This document shows positions 1 through 6,700 of a stretch of DNA of 8,917 nt, piece by piece. The first letter of the stretch is position 1; every line of letters starts with the position of its first letter. Source of the DNA: an uncultured Selenomonadales bacterium (GTDB lineage: Bacteria > Bacillota > Negativicutes > Selenomonadales > Selenomonadaceae); assembly GCA_947165405.1 (NCBI GenBank), contig CAMVAG010000082.1:1-8917 (forward strand), given 5' to 3'. Made by a program: the position numbers and the translations under genes. The notes beneath the pieces are model-generated. The model was not told where the DNA came from and ran no database searches. It was given only the letters and a program-made list of their open reading frames with translations.

Positions 1-75
1 TAGGAATGTGGAATTGGGAATGAGCAATGAAAATCAGAAACTTAATTCCTAATTCCTAATTCCTAATTCCTAATT
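1..75. repeat. Imperfect palindromic heptamer repeat below srlB-sorD
   Basis: Four exact tandem copies of TAATTCC occupy 43-70, with a partial fifth to 75. The first 22 bases hold the opposite orientation (GGAAT, GGAATT and GGGAAT units), so the stretch can fold as an imperfect hairpin with a loop at about 24-40. The 13-mer GGAATGTGGAATT at 3-15 recurs at 1318-1330, in the gap on the other side of the srlB-sorD gene. No U-tract follows on the minus strand within the window, so I do not call it a terminator. The element may continue beyond base 1. Confidence 0.75.
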
Positions 76-79
76 AAAA

Positions 80-1288
80 TTATCCGCGAGTTTTGCCGCC
101 CGCGACGTTCACGGTGACGCCGTCGACGTAAGAAGCTCTGTCACTTGCGAGGAAAACAACCGCGTCCGCGACTTCAGACAACTTGCCGCTGCGTCCGAGA
201 GGTGTCGTCTTGGTTGAGCTGTAACCTTTGCGCAAATCGTCAACGGTGATTCCGCGAGTGTAAGCCAAAGCCTCTTCATAAGCGAGCGTGCGAAGTCCTG
301 TTGCCTCCATGATGCCGGGAGCCATGCCTACGACGCGAACATTATACTTGCCGAGTTCCTTCGCCCAGCTGCGCGTGAAGCTGTTGACTGCATTTTTGGT
401 TGCGGCGTAGATGCTTTGACCTTCCGAGCCTTCCAAGCCGGATTCAGAGCTCATGTTGATGATAACGCCGCCGCCCGCCTTAACCATTTCATGACCGACG
501 GCCTGCGCGACGAGGTAAACGCCCTTGATGTTGACGCCCGTAACTTTATCGTAAATTTTTTCGTTGAGTTCGTATTTGCCGTGAGGATCTTTCGGGTCGA
601 CGAGCAAGCAGGGAATGTTAATGCCCGCGTTGTTGACGAGGATGTCAATCTGTTCGAAGGTATCGAGCGCGGTCTTAACCATATCTTGAACGCTTTGAGC
701 CTCCGCAACGTTTGTGACGACGTATTTAATCTTGCCGCTGTTTTCAGTGATGTTAAATTCGGGTTCGTTCGGGTTGAGGTCACAAACCACAACATTTGCT
801 CCGTTGTCGAGGAACGCTTGAGCAACAGCCTTGCCGATGCCTGAAGCCGCGCCGGTGACGATTGCAGTTTTGCCTTTCAAGCCGAGCCACGAGCCGTCAG
901 CAACTTTTTTATCTTCCGCCTTGAAAATTTCGATCATATCGCCGGGTTTGATAGCGGGAACGGGTTTGCTTTCGACGTGAATGGAGCCTTCGAGGAGTTC
1001 GCCCTCGCCGCCGTCGAATTTAATTGTAATGTGTCCGAGGTTCATCAAATTTTTCTGGACTTCGCTGCCGACCTTGACGATTTTAAATTCGGTGCCCGCG
1101 ATTTTGTAAACGTCGCCGGGTTTAATCATGCCCGTGAGGGAGTTGCCGGTGTGCATGACGCAAGCGTCGCGCAATTCGGGAAGAGCCATTGCCTCATCGA
1201 ACATGATAATCATATTGGCGGCTGCGATAAAATCGCTGACTTGCCCGCCGAGTTCGACGATTTTACTTGAATAAATCTTTTCTGCCAT
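80..1288 (-). CDS. Fusion of PTS sorbitol EIIA and sorbitol-6-phosphate 2-dehydrogenase
   Basis: A 402-residue protein of two cytoplasmic parts. Residues 1-125 are glucitol/sorbitol EIIA (SrlB family, about 123 residues alone). His46 in CVMH aligns with the phospho-accepting His43 of E. coli SrlB, and NLGHITIKFDG and HINPG-like family blocks follow. After a short charged linker (about 126-133), residues 134-402 are a classical short-chain dehydrogenase: TGAASGIG at 145-152 for NAD binding, NNAG at 219-222, Ser281, Tyr294 and Lys298 as the catalytic set. From memory it resembles Klebsiella SorD (SESGLEGSEGQS, VAGGKTRG at the end) more than E. coli SrlD. It should oxidise sorbitol-6-phosphate to fructose-6-phosphate while also relaying phosphate to SrlE. 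The start at 1288 is chosen because AAAGGCAGG lies 10 bases upstream; an in-frame ATG at 1354 lies across the repeat and has no such site. It is the last sorbitol gene seen; the gap from srlE is 108 bases. Confidence 0.93.
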   Translation of the reverse strand: MAEKIYSSKIVELGGQVSDFIAAANMIIMFDEAMALPELRDACVMHTGNSLTGMIKPGDVYKIAGTEFKIVKVGSEVQKNLMNLGHITIKFDGGEGELLEGSIHVESKPVPAIKPGDMIEIFKAEDKKVADGSWLGLKGKTAIVTGAASGIGKAVAQAFLDNGANVVVCDLNPNEPEFNITENSGKIKYVVTNVAEAQSVQDMVKTALDTFEQIDILVNNAGINIPCLLVDPKDPHGKYELNEKIYDKVTGVNIKGVYLVAQAVGHEMVKAGGGVIINMSSESGLEGSEGQSIYAATKNAVNSFTRSWAKELGKYNVRVVGMAPGIMEATGLRTLAYEEALAYTRGITVDDLRKGYSSTKTTPLGRSGKLSEVADAVVFLASDRASYVDGVTVNVAGGKTRG

Positions 1289-1310
1289 TGTATAATTACC
1301 TGCCTTTATT

Positions 1311-1377
1311 TTAATTGGGAATGTGGAATTAGGAATTAGGAATGATTGCGACACTCTTAACGACTGATTCCCATTCC
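1311..1377. repeat. Imperfect palindromic GGAATTA-type repeat between srlE and srlB-sorD
   Basis: Plus-strand units GGGAAT, GGAATT, AGGAATT and AGGAATGA run from 1317 to 1344. They are followed after about 20 bases by the reverse orientation (GATTCCCATTCC, 1366-1377), giving a weak hairpin. It shares an exact 13-mer (1318-1330) and general design with the element at 1-75. The stretch fills most of the 108-base gap between the two genes. It could lower or process the transcript between the membrane components and the EIIA-dehydrogenase, but nothing in the sequence proves a function. Confidence 0.65.
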
Positions 1378-1396
1378 GCTATTTTTTTGTCTGTAA

Positions 1397-2833
1397 TTAT
1401 GATTCGTAGAGACCGAAGCTTGCGAGCCAAGCGAGAATGACGGAAACAGGCCCTGTGATAAATCTTGAATACAACACGGAAGGCACACCGACTTCGACGG
1501 TTTCGGCATCAGCTTCTGCCAAACCGAGACCGACAGGCACGAAGTCGCAAGCGCATTGAGCATTGATGGCGAACAGCGCGGGCAGAGCCAAATGCGGCGG
1601 AATGTTTCCTTCACCGATTTGAACGCCGATTAAAACACCGATAACTTGAGCGATAACCGCGCCCGGTCCCAAGAACGGAGAGAGGAGCGGGAACGAACAG
1701 ATACAAGCCAGAATTACGAGACCGACAATGTTGCCTGCCAGAGGCGAGAGCAAATTTGCAATGACATCGCCAATGCCCGTGCCGAGAATAACGCCGATTA
1801 ACATTGAGACGAACGCCATAAACGGGAGAATCGTGCGGATAATCGTGTTAATCGAATCGCGCCCTGCTTGATAGAAGATTGAGACGATACCGCCCATGAA
1901 TTGACCGATTTTCGCCATCAAGCTGCCCGAAGATTGTTCGGTAATTTTTTTGGAAGTGTCGTATCCGCCTTTTTTAATCGCGCTGCCCGAATCGCCCGAA
2001 GTGTCTTTTGCGGGAGCTGCTGCAGGTGCGGGAGCCGGAGCCGCTGCGCCGTCAGCGAAGGAAATATTTTCGGGCTTGACTGCCGAAACGTAGATGTCAG
2101 CTTTGATATGGTCTGCGAGAGGGCCGCTGGGTCCCGTTGCGTTCAAGTTGATTGTATAAATTCTTTTCTGGGGATAAATGCCGCAACGCAATGTTCCGCC
2201 GCAATCGATAACGACAACCAAAATTTCATCATCGGGTACACGAGTTTTGAAGCCGTCGACGAGTTCGCAACCCGTCATTTCCGATAAAGTTTTGGCGACT
2301 TGAGACATGACGCCGCCCGTGATGTTGACGACTTTATTTTTCTTGCCGTCGGGGATAAGTGTCAAAGGTCCGCCGAATCCGCCGCTGCCCGCTTTGACGA
2401 CGACTGATCTGAATCCGCCGCCGGCTTCGGGAGCCGCACTTGCCGAAGGAACCGAAACGCCTTCCGCGTAAGAAATATTTTCGGGCTTGACTGCGGAAAC
2501 GTAAATGTCAGCTTTGATATGGTCTGCGAGAGGGCCGCTGGGTCCCGTTGCGTTCAAGTTGATTGTGAAAATTCTTTTTTGGGGATAAATGCCGCAGCGC
2601 AATGTTCCGCCGCAATCGATAACGACAACCAAAATTTCATCGTCGGGTACGCGAGTTTTGAAACCGTCAACGAGTTCGCAACCCGTCATTTCTGCGAGCG
2701 TTTGAGCAACTTTCGACATGACGCCGCCGGTAATGTTGACGATTTTATTTTTCTTGCCGTCGGGGATAAGTGTCAAAGGTCCGCCGAAGCCGCCGCTGCC
2801 CGCCTTAACGACAACTGCTTTATAATCAGCCAT
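1397..2833 (-). CDS. srlE: PTS glucitol/sorbitol EIIB-C component with duplicated EIIB domain
   Basis: A 478-residue membrane protein; E. coli SrlE has 319. Residues 6-125 and 143-262 are two EIIB domains differing at only 8 of 120 positions. Each keeps the signature IDCGGTLRCGIYP with two cysteines (Cys74/Cys80 and Cys211/Cys217); the family's phosphocysteine is expected to be the first of the pair. A Pro/Ala-rich linker (263-290) leads to the conserved YDTSKKITEQS (291-301) and a membrane part with hydrophobic segments at about 330-355, 362-382, 390-407 and 452-475, containing LICSFPLLSPFLGPGAVIAQ-like sequence and IPPHLALPALFAINAQ. With SrlA it forms the sorbitol channel and transfers phosphate from EIIA to sorbitol. 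The start has AGGAGG 7 bases upstream, overlapping the srlA stop codon, so translation is probably coupled. The extra domain is intact and in frame, so this is not an assembly break within a pseudogene. Confidence 0.96.
   Translation of the reverse strand: MADYKAVVVKAGSGGFGGPLTLIPDGKKNKIVNITGGVMSKVAQTLAEMTGCELVDGFKTRVPDDEILVVVIDCGGTLRCGIYPQKRIFTINLNATGPSGPLADHIKADIYVSAVKPENISYAEGVSVPSASAAPEAGGGFRSVVVKAGSGGFGGPLTLIPDGKKNKVVNITGGVMSQVAKTLSEMTGCELVDGFKTRVPDDEILVVVIDCGGTLRCGIYPQKRIYTINLNATGPSGPLADHIKADIYVSAVKPENISFADGAAAPAPAPAAAPAKDTSGDSGSAIKKGGYDTSKKITEQSSGSLMAKIGQFMGGIVSIFYQAGRDSINTIIRTILPFMAFVSMLIGVILGTGIGDVIANLLSPLAGNIVGLVILACICSFPLLSPFLGPGAVIAQVIGVLIGVQIGEGNIPPHLALPALFAINAQCACDFVPVGLGLAEADAETVEVGVPSVLYSRFITGPVSVILAWLASFGLYES
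2048..2818 (-). repeat. In-frame tandem duplication of the EIIB domain
   Basis: Two 360-base units, 2459-2818 (first domain) and 2048-2407 (second), are offset by 411 bases, which is exactly 137 codons. They are nearly identical in DNA as well as protein, with an unbroken 62-base identity at 2505-2566 against 2094-2155. Most other differences are silent or conservative. This is what a recent duplication or ongoing gene conversion would leave. Recombination between the units would remove one domain cleanly and keep the frame. Confidence 0.95.
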
Positions 2834-2845
2834 TTTAAATCCTCC

Positions 2846-3394
2846 TTAAGCAGTCTTGAGCGTCTTGCTCAACGAAATGCCCTGCTGTTTTTGAACGTAA
2901 GCCGTGCAAAAGTCTGTGACCCAGCCGCGCAGGAAGTTAATCACGATACCGATAAGCAAGTAGCGAAGTGCAAGGTCGATGTGATTCAATCCGAGCGTCG
3001 TGATTCCGTTTGCAACGCCGAGATACACGAACAATTCGCCGGGGTTGATGTGCGGGAACATGCCGTTGAGCGTGTGGCACGAACCTGAAGCACTTGCATA
3101 ATAGCTGGGCTTGTAAAATTCGGGCAAGAACTTGCCGAGCGAGAGTGTCATCGGGTTGCAGAAAAAGAATGTTCCGATAACGGGCAGGACGATATAGCGT
3201 GAAAGAGGATTGCCCGCGCAGACCGCCGCGAATTTTTCGATTCGTTCGTTACCGATCATTTTAACGATTGCGTTCATGGCGACGAGCAGGACAATCAGCG
3301 TCGGAATGATTCCGCTGACCCAACCCGCCAAAGTTTCGCCGCCGCGATTGAACAGCCCGATAAACGCTTGGGCGAAAGATACCATTGTGTCCAT
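2846..3394 (-). CDS. srlA: PTS glucitol/sorbitol EIIC component
   Basis: A 182-residue membrane protein matching E. coli SrlA (187 residues) along its length. Recognisable blocks include GNPLSRYIVLP (61-71), FFCNPMTLSLGKFLPEFYKP (about 76-95), SCHTLNGMFPHINPGELFVY (about 104-123) and NFLRGWVTD (about 153-161). Hydrophobic segments fall near 28-47, 66-80, 118-137 and 142-156. Together with the membrane part of SrlE it forms the translocation path for sorbitol. The start at 3394 is preferred over the in-frame ATG at 3409, because GGGAGG lies 7-8 bases before 3394 and overlaps the codons of the longer version. It follows gutM after 78 bases and ends 12 bases before srlE. Confidence 0.95.
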   Translation of the reverse strand: MDTMVSFAQAFIGLFNRGGETLAGWVSGIIPTLIVLLVAMNAIVKMIGNERIEKFAAVCAGNPLSRYIVLPVIGTFFFCNPMTLSLGKFLPEFYKPSYYASASGSCHTLNGMFPHINPGELFVYLGVANGITTLGLNHIDLALRYLLIGIVINFLRGWVTDFCTAYVQKQQGISLSKTLKTA

Positions 3395-3430
3395 AAAATT
3401 ACCTCCCATAAAACCTTTTCAATCTATAGA

Positions 3431-3470
3431 TTAAGGTTGAAGACTGCGCGCTTTAATCCTCAACCGTTAA
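3431..3470. other. Imperfect stem-loop between gutM and srlA
   Basis: TTAAGGTTGA at 3431-3440 pairs with TCAACC-G-TTAA at 3460-3470, a 10-bp stem with one bulged base and a 19-base loop. The right arm lies in a short imperfect direct repeat (TTAATCCTCAACC followed by TTAATCTCAAC). There is no U-tract, so a terminator is unlikely. It lies in the mRNA between the regulatory genes and the transporter genes, where it might affect transcript stability. It resembles in style, but not in sequence, the palindromes lower in the operon. Confidence 0.5.
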
Positions 3471-3472
3471 TC

Positions 3473-3877
3473 TCAACTTGTCGCGAGATTTTCTTCGGTC
3501 TTCATGAGTTTGTAGGATTCGTATTCCTTTTGAGCCGACATAACCGCTATTCCCTGCTGAAGAGAAATTTTCATGCTCTTGCAAAGATCATCGCTAAGTT
3601 CAAAGAAAGTTAAGCCGTTGAAATGATTAAAAGGCTTGAAGCCGGCAAAAACCGTGCGCCCTTCCATGATTTCGCCGCGAATAATTCTGCAATCGTCGTC
3701 TATGATAAACAGGACTAAAACTCCGGAGGCAAAATATCCGCGAGCGCGACCGATTGCCACGCGACCTTCACGCCTCAATTCTTTTATGTGACTGTTGAAT
3801 TTTTTAAACTGTCGGAAGTCCAAAACCGTCTGCGCTATCCAAACGAAGACAGCCAACGCGATAAAATATCCCAGCAT
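3473..3877 (-). CDS. gutM: Glucitol operon activator protein GutM
   Basis: A 134-residue protein of the GutM family (119 residues in E. coli), which activates sorbitol operons. Residues 3-18 are a hydrophobic segment, likely a membrane anchor. The family core follows: QTVLDFRQFKKFN (about 16-28), REGRVAIGRARGYF (about 36-49), a strand-rich VLVLFIIDDDCRI, and GRTVFAGFKPFNHFNG (about 72-87). The C-terminal 25 residues, rich in Lys and Glu, extend past the E. coli length. The start at 3877 is chosen for GAGGTG 7 bases upstream, which overlaps the stop codon of the SorC-family gene. Only 10 bases separate the two genes, so coupled translation is likely. A longer in-frame start at 3985 would lie inside the upstream gene and lacks the fit to the family. 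Confidence 0.9.
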   Translation of the reverse strand: MLGYFIALAVFVWIAQTVLDFRQFKKFNSHIKELRREGRVAIGRARGYFASGVLVLFIIDDDCRIIRGEIMEGRTVFAGFKPFNHFNGLTFFELSDDLCKSMKISLQQGIAVMSAQKEYESYKLMKTEENLATS

Positions 3878-3887
3878 GTCAATCACC

Positions 3888-4826
3888 TCACTCGTTGAGC
3901 ATAATCTTAGCGGTTTGTTCGTCGGTGATAAGGACGTTAATCGCTTGCCCTTTGCACGCGCCCATAATCGCCGGAACTTTTTCACGCGAGGCCGCCATAC
4001 CGATTGAGTAATTCAAATTTCTAAGCGTGTCGAGATCGACGCCGATAATCCTGTCCGAAAAATCTGTTTTGACTTCGCGACCGTTTTTATCGTAGAAGAC
4101 CGAGCAAATTTCTCCGACGGTGCCTGTCCTCGAAAGAGATTCAATCGCTTGCCGCCCGAATTCGCCCATCCAAACCAAGTTGGAAGATTTGACGGGCGCA
4201 CCGATACCGACGAGCCCGATGTCGAGTTTTTTCCAGAAGTCGGAAATTTTTTCGTAGTTGGCGTCTTGAACAATGGCGTTTCGAATTTCCGCCGTGCGAG
4301 TGATAACCGGCGCGTAAATGTAATGGCAACGACCGCCGAAAGCGCGAGCCAATTCGTAGCAGAGGGTGTTGACGTGGAGTTCGCTGTCGATATTTTCGGG
4401 GCCGCCGTCGAGCGGAACGAAATCCGAATCAATCTTCGGGACTTTGGAATTTTGAGCGTGGCGAGTGAGTTCGCGAATCGACGTTCCCCAAGCCAAGCCG
4501 ATAACTTGTTTGCTGTCGATGACGCGGCGCAGAAGTTGAAGACCGGCTCTTCCCATTGCCTGCTTGACGGCGAGGAGGTCATAGCTGCGCGGAACGATAA
4601 AGCATTCCTTCAAGCCGAAACGTTTTTCCATAGCCGCCTCAATGTCTTCAAAATTTTCGTTGGCAACGGTTATGGTGACGATACCTTGGTCGAGAGCCCG
4701 TTTGAGGTGTTTGCTTATGGTCGTGCGTTCAACGCCGAGACGTTTTGCGATTTCCGTTTGCTTCATGTGTTCGAGGTAATACATCGTCGAGACTTTGATT
4801 AAAATTCTGCGCTCAACCGGTGTCAT
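3888..4826 (-). CDS. SorC-family transcriptional regulator of the sorbitol operon
   Basis: A 312-residue SorC/DeoR-type regulator. An N-terminal helix-turn-helix lies at about 22-44 (KQTEIAKRLGVERTTISKHL). The rest is the SorC effector domain, related to sugar-phosphate isomerase folds, with WGTSI (113-117), PLDGG (138-142), GIGAP (207-211) and the C-terminal AIMGACKGQAINVLITDEQT (about 286-305). The effector is probably a phosphorylated hexitol or ketose, inferred from the operon and not visible in the residues. It is the first gene of the operon and so probably controls its own promoter. The start at 4826 follows GGAGGAGG by 7 bases; an in-frame ATG at 4901 would lie upstream of the predicted transcription start. 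E. coli uses a different repressor (SrlR, DeoR type), so I leave the symbol blank; gutR would suit by role. Confidence 0.9.
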   Translation of the reverse strand: MTPVERRILIKVSTMYYLEHMKQTEIAKRLGVERTTISKHLKRALDQGIVTITVANENFEDIEAAMEKRFGLKECFIVPRSYDLLAVKQAMGRAGLQLLRRVIDSKQVIGLAWGTSIRELTRHAQNSKVPKIDSDFVPLDGGPENIDSELHVNTLCYELARAFGGRCHYIYAPVITRTAEIRNAIVQDANYEKISDFWKKLDIGLVGIGAPVKSSNLVWMGEFGRQAIESLSRTGTVGEICSVFYDKNGREVKTDFSDRIIGVDLDTLRNLNYSIGMAASREKVPAIMGACKGQAINVLITDEQTAKIMLNE

Positions 4827-4852
4827 GTGATTTCCTCCTCCCGAAAAATTTT

Positions 4853-4868
4853 TTCTATGTTCTATGTT
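4853..4868 (-). promoter_or_regulatory. Possible operator: tandem heptamer at the sorbitol operon start site
   Basis: On the minus strand AACATAG is repeated directly (AACATAGAACATAGAA), with a 7-base period, just downstream of the predicted -10 box and over the expected transcription start. That place suits a repressor site for the SorC-family regulator encoded immediately below. Two copies of seven bases are weak evidence alone. Confidence 0.3.
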
Positions 4869-4872
4869 GGCG

Positions 4873-4901
4873 ATTGTAAAAGAAATTTTGTGGCGCGGCA
4901 A
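4873..4901 (-). promoter_or_regulatory. Predicted sigma-A promoter of the sorbitol operon
   Basis: Minus strand TTGCCG (4901-4896), a 17-base spacer, then TACAAT (4878-4873). Transcription would begin near 4866, giving a leader of about 40 bases before the SorC-family start at 4826. No other good promoter match lies nearby on this strand. Confidence 0.6.
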
Positions 4902-4933
4902 GACTTTTGAGCAGCTTAAGCCCGATTTCGGCG

Positions 4934-4989
4934 CAAAAAAATAAAAATCGCCGAGTCATTGTCACATTTGAGCAACTCACGGCGATTTT
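4934..4989 (-). terminator. Terminator-like hairpin in the divergent intergenic region
   Basis: AAAATCGCCG (4944-4953) and CGGCGATTTT (4980-4989) make a perfect 10-bp stem with a 26-base loop. Reading the minus strand, the stem runs straight into a tract of 13 bases that are T but for one A, then G, the form of an intrinsic terminator. Yet no minus-strand gene lies upstream within the intergenic region; the next sequence is the start of nnrD on the opposite strand. It may stop antisense transcription from nnrD, attenuate a more distal leader, or be a DNA-level site. On the plus strand the following sequence is less T-rich. Confidence 0.5.
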
Positions 4990-5036
4990 GCATTTTTGCG
5001 GGATTGCCTGTCACACTCACGCGGCGCGAAAAATTT

Positions 5037-5065
5037 TTGTAAAAGCCTTCAAGCTCTGTTATAAT
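5037..5065 (+). promoter_or_regulatory. Predicted sigma-A promoter of nnrD
   Basis: TTGTAA (5037-5042), a 17-base spacer and a consensus TATAAT (5060-5065). The start site would be near 5072, about 20 bases before the nnrD start codon, leaving a short leader that holds the GGAGG site at 5082-5086. Confidence 0.7.
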
Positions 5066-5093
5066 TCAGGAAAAATTTTTTGGAGGAAAGTTT

Positions 5094-6650
5094 ATGAAAG
5101 TTGCATTGGCGAAACAAATGCACGCGATAGACAAGAGCGCAATCGAGGAATACGGCTTGCCCGAACTGTCCTTGATGGAAAGCGCGGGTCATCGTGTCTT
5201 CGAGGCAATCAAAAATTTTTTGGGCGGCGTCGGCAAGAAGAGTATTTGTATCTTGGCGGGCAGCGGCAACAACGGCGGAGATGCTTTGACGGCGGCGAGG
5301 TATCTTTCGAACGCGGGTGCACGTGTGAAAATTTTTTTGCTCGGCGAAAAAGACCACCGCACTCAATCGCTTAACGTCCAAATGAGAATTTTGCGCGGCA
5401 TGGGCGTCGAACTTCAACAACTTGACAGCGACAGAGCTTGGGAACGTTTGCAAGTCACGTTGAGATTTTGTGACGCGATCGTCGACGGAATTTTAGGCAC
5501 GGGCTTCAGCGGACAACTTCGCCCCGGTGCTTTGCGTTTGATTCGTTTGGTCAACGCCGTAAAAAAAATTACCGTCTCAATCGATATTCCCTCCGGCGTA
5601 GATTCGGACACGGGAGCCGTCGGCGAGGCTGCCATGCAAGCGGATTGTACCGTTGCGCTCGGCTTGCCGAAGGTCGGTCATTACATTTGTCCCGGCGCGT
5701 CTTACGTCGGAAAACTTTTCGTCGACAATATCGGCTTGCCCGCAGACCTCTTGACGGAAGAAATTCATCAAACGCTCGTCGACGACGAATTGGCTTTAAC
5801 TTTCCTGCCCGCTCGTCCCAAAGATTCTCACAAAGGAACTTGCGGAAAAATTTTAATCGTGGCAGGTTCGCGAGGCATGACGGGCGCGGCATCTTTGGCG
5901 GCAATGAGTGCAATGAAAGTCGGCGCAGGTCTCGTGACTTTGGCGGTGCCCGAAAGTCTCAATCCGATTTACGAAATGAAATTGACCGAAGTCATGACGG
6001 CTCCTCTTCCCGAAGTCAAGCAGGGCATTATCGGCGGCGATAAAGCTTCTGAAAAAATTTTGGACTTGGCGGAAAAAGCCGACGCAATTTTAATGGGCTG
6101 CGGACTCGGTCGCGAACGTGAAACTTCTGCGCTGGTAAGAAAAATCGTTGAGGAAGTCGACAAGCCGCTGATACTCGACGCCGACGCAATTTATCCTTTC
6201 AATGCTCACGCCGACGACCTCAAAGCCTGCAAACAAATCCCGATTCTCACGCCGCACTTGGGTGAACTTTCGGCGTTGTTGGATATTCCCGTCGATAAAC
6301 TTCGTGCCTCGCTCGTTTCGGAAGTTCGACGCGCCGCGCAGGAATATCGTGCGATAATCGTTGCCAAATGCGAAACGACAATCGTCGGCTACCCGAACGG
6401 AGAAATTTTTATCTCGCCGCTCGGCAACAGCGCAATGGCTTCGGGCGGCTGCGGAGATGTTTTGGCGGGCGCGATAGCCGGTCTCATGAAACAAACACCT
6501 TTTGCACCGTTGACGGGCGTTTGGTTGCAAGGGACGGCAGGAAATTTGGCGGCAGAAGAAAACGCCGAAGGATTAATCGCCTCCGACGTCATAAACAGCT
6601 TGCCCGCCGCGATAAAAAAACTTCGCGCAATCGGCTATCAAAATTCTTGA
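5094..6650 (+). CDS. nnrD: Bifunctional NAD(P)H-hydrate epimerase / ADP-dependent dehydratase
   Basis: A 518-residue cytoplasmic repair enzyme (E. coli YjeF/Nnr type) that restores hydrated NADH and NADPH. The N-terminal epimerase half (about 1-220) has GSGNNGGDALTAARYL (57-72), VDGILGTGFSG (130-140) and SIDIPSGVDSDTG (162-174). The C-terminal dehydratase half (about 236-515), of ribokinase-like fold, has SHKGTCGKILIVAGSRGMTG (245-264), LILDADAI (359-366), TPHLGE (386-391, where the family more often has PHPGE) and the nucleotide-binding GNSAMASGGCGDVLAG (444-459). Length and both domains are complete. The ATG at 5094 follows TGGAGGA by 7 bases. It is divergent from the sorbitol operon, stands alone with its own promoter and terminator, and has no evident tie to sorbitol use beyond both depending on NAD(P)H. 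Confidence 0.95.
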   Translation: MKVALAKQMHAIDKSAIEEYGLPELSLMESAGHRVFEAIKNFLGGVGKKSICILAGSGNNGGDALTAARYLSNAGARVKIFLLGEKDHRTQSLNVQMRILRGMGVELQQLDSDRAWERLQVTLRFCDAIVDGILGTGFSGQLRPGALRLIRLVNAVKKITVSIDIPSGVDSDTGAVGEAAMQADCTVALGLPKVGHYICPGASYVGKLFVDNIGLPADLLTEEIHQTLVDDELALTFLPARPKDSHKGTCGKILIVAGSRGMTGAASLAAMSAMKVGAGLVTLAVPESLNPIYEMKLTEVMTAPLPEVKQGIIGGDKASEKILDLAEKADAILMGCGLGRERETSALVRKIVEEVDKPLILDADAIYPFNAHADDLKACKQIPILTPHLGELSALLDIPVDKLRASLVSEVRRAAQEYRAIIVAKCETTIVGYPNGEIFISPLGNSAMASGGCGDVLAGAIAGLMKQTPFAPLTGVWLQGTAGNLAAEENAEGLIASDVINSLPAAIKKLRAIGYQNS

Positions 6651-6659
6651 GAAACAATC

Positions 6660-6687
6660 GCCTCTCGAATTCGGGAGGCTTTTTTTA
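6660..6687 (+). terminator. Intrinsic terminator of nnrD
   Basis: GCCTCTCG (6660-6667) pairs with CGGGAGGC (6672-6679), an 8-bp stem with one T-G pair and loop AATT, followed by seven T residues. It starts 9 bases after the nnrD stop codon. Confidence 0.9.
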
Positions 6688-6700
6688 TTTCAATGAAAAC

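Noticed and set aside
416..844. Open plus-strand frame of 142 codons
   Set aside because: It lies wholly inside the srlB-sorD gene on the other strand, has no ribosome binding site and no recognisable domain.
4149..4802. Open plus-strand frame of 217 codons opposite the SorC-family gene
   Set aside because: It is antisense to a well-supported gene. Its composition mirrors the regulator's codons, and the long frame follows from codon bias.
4914..4921. GCTTAAGC palindrome upstream of the sorbitol operon promoter
   Set aside because: A single 8-base palindrome is expected by chance, and I see no second copy or match to a known operator.
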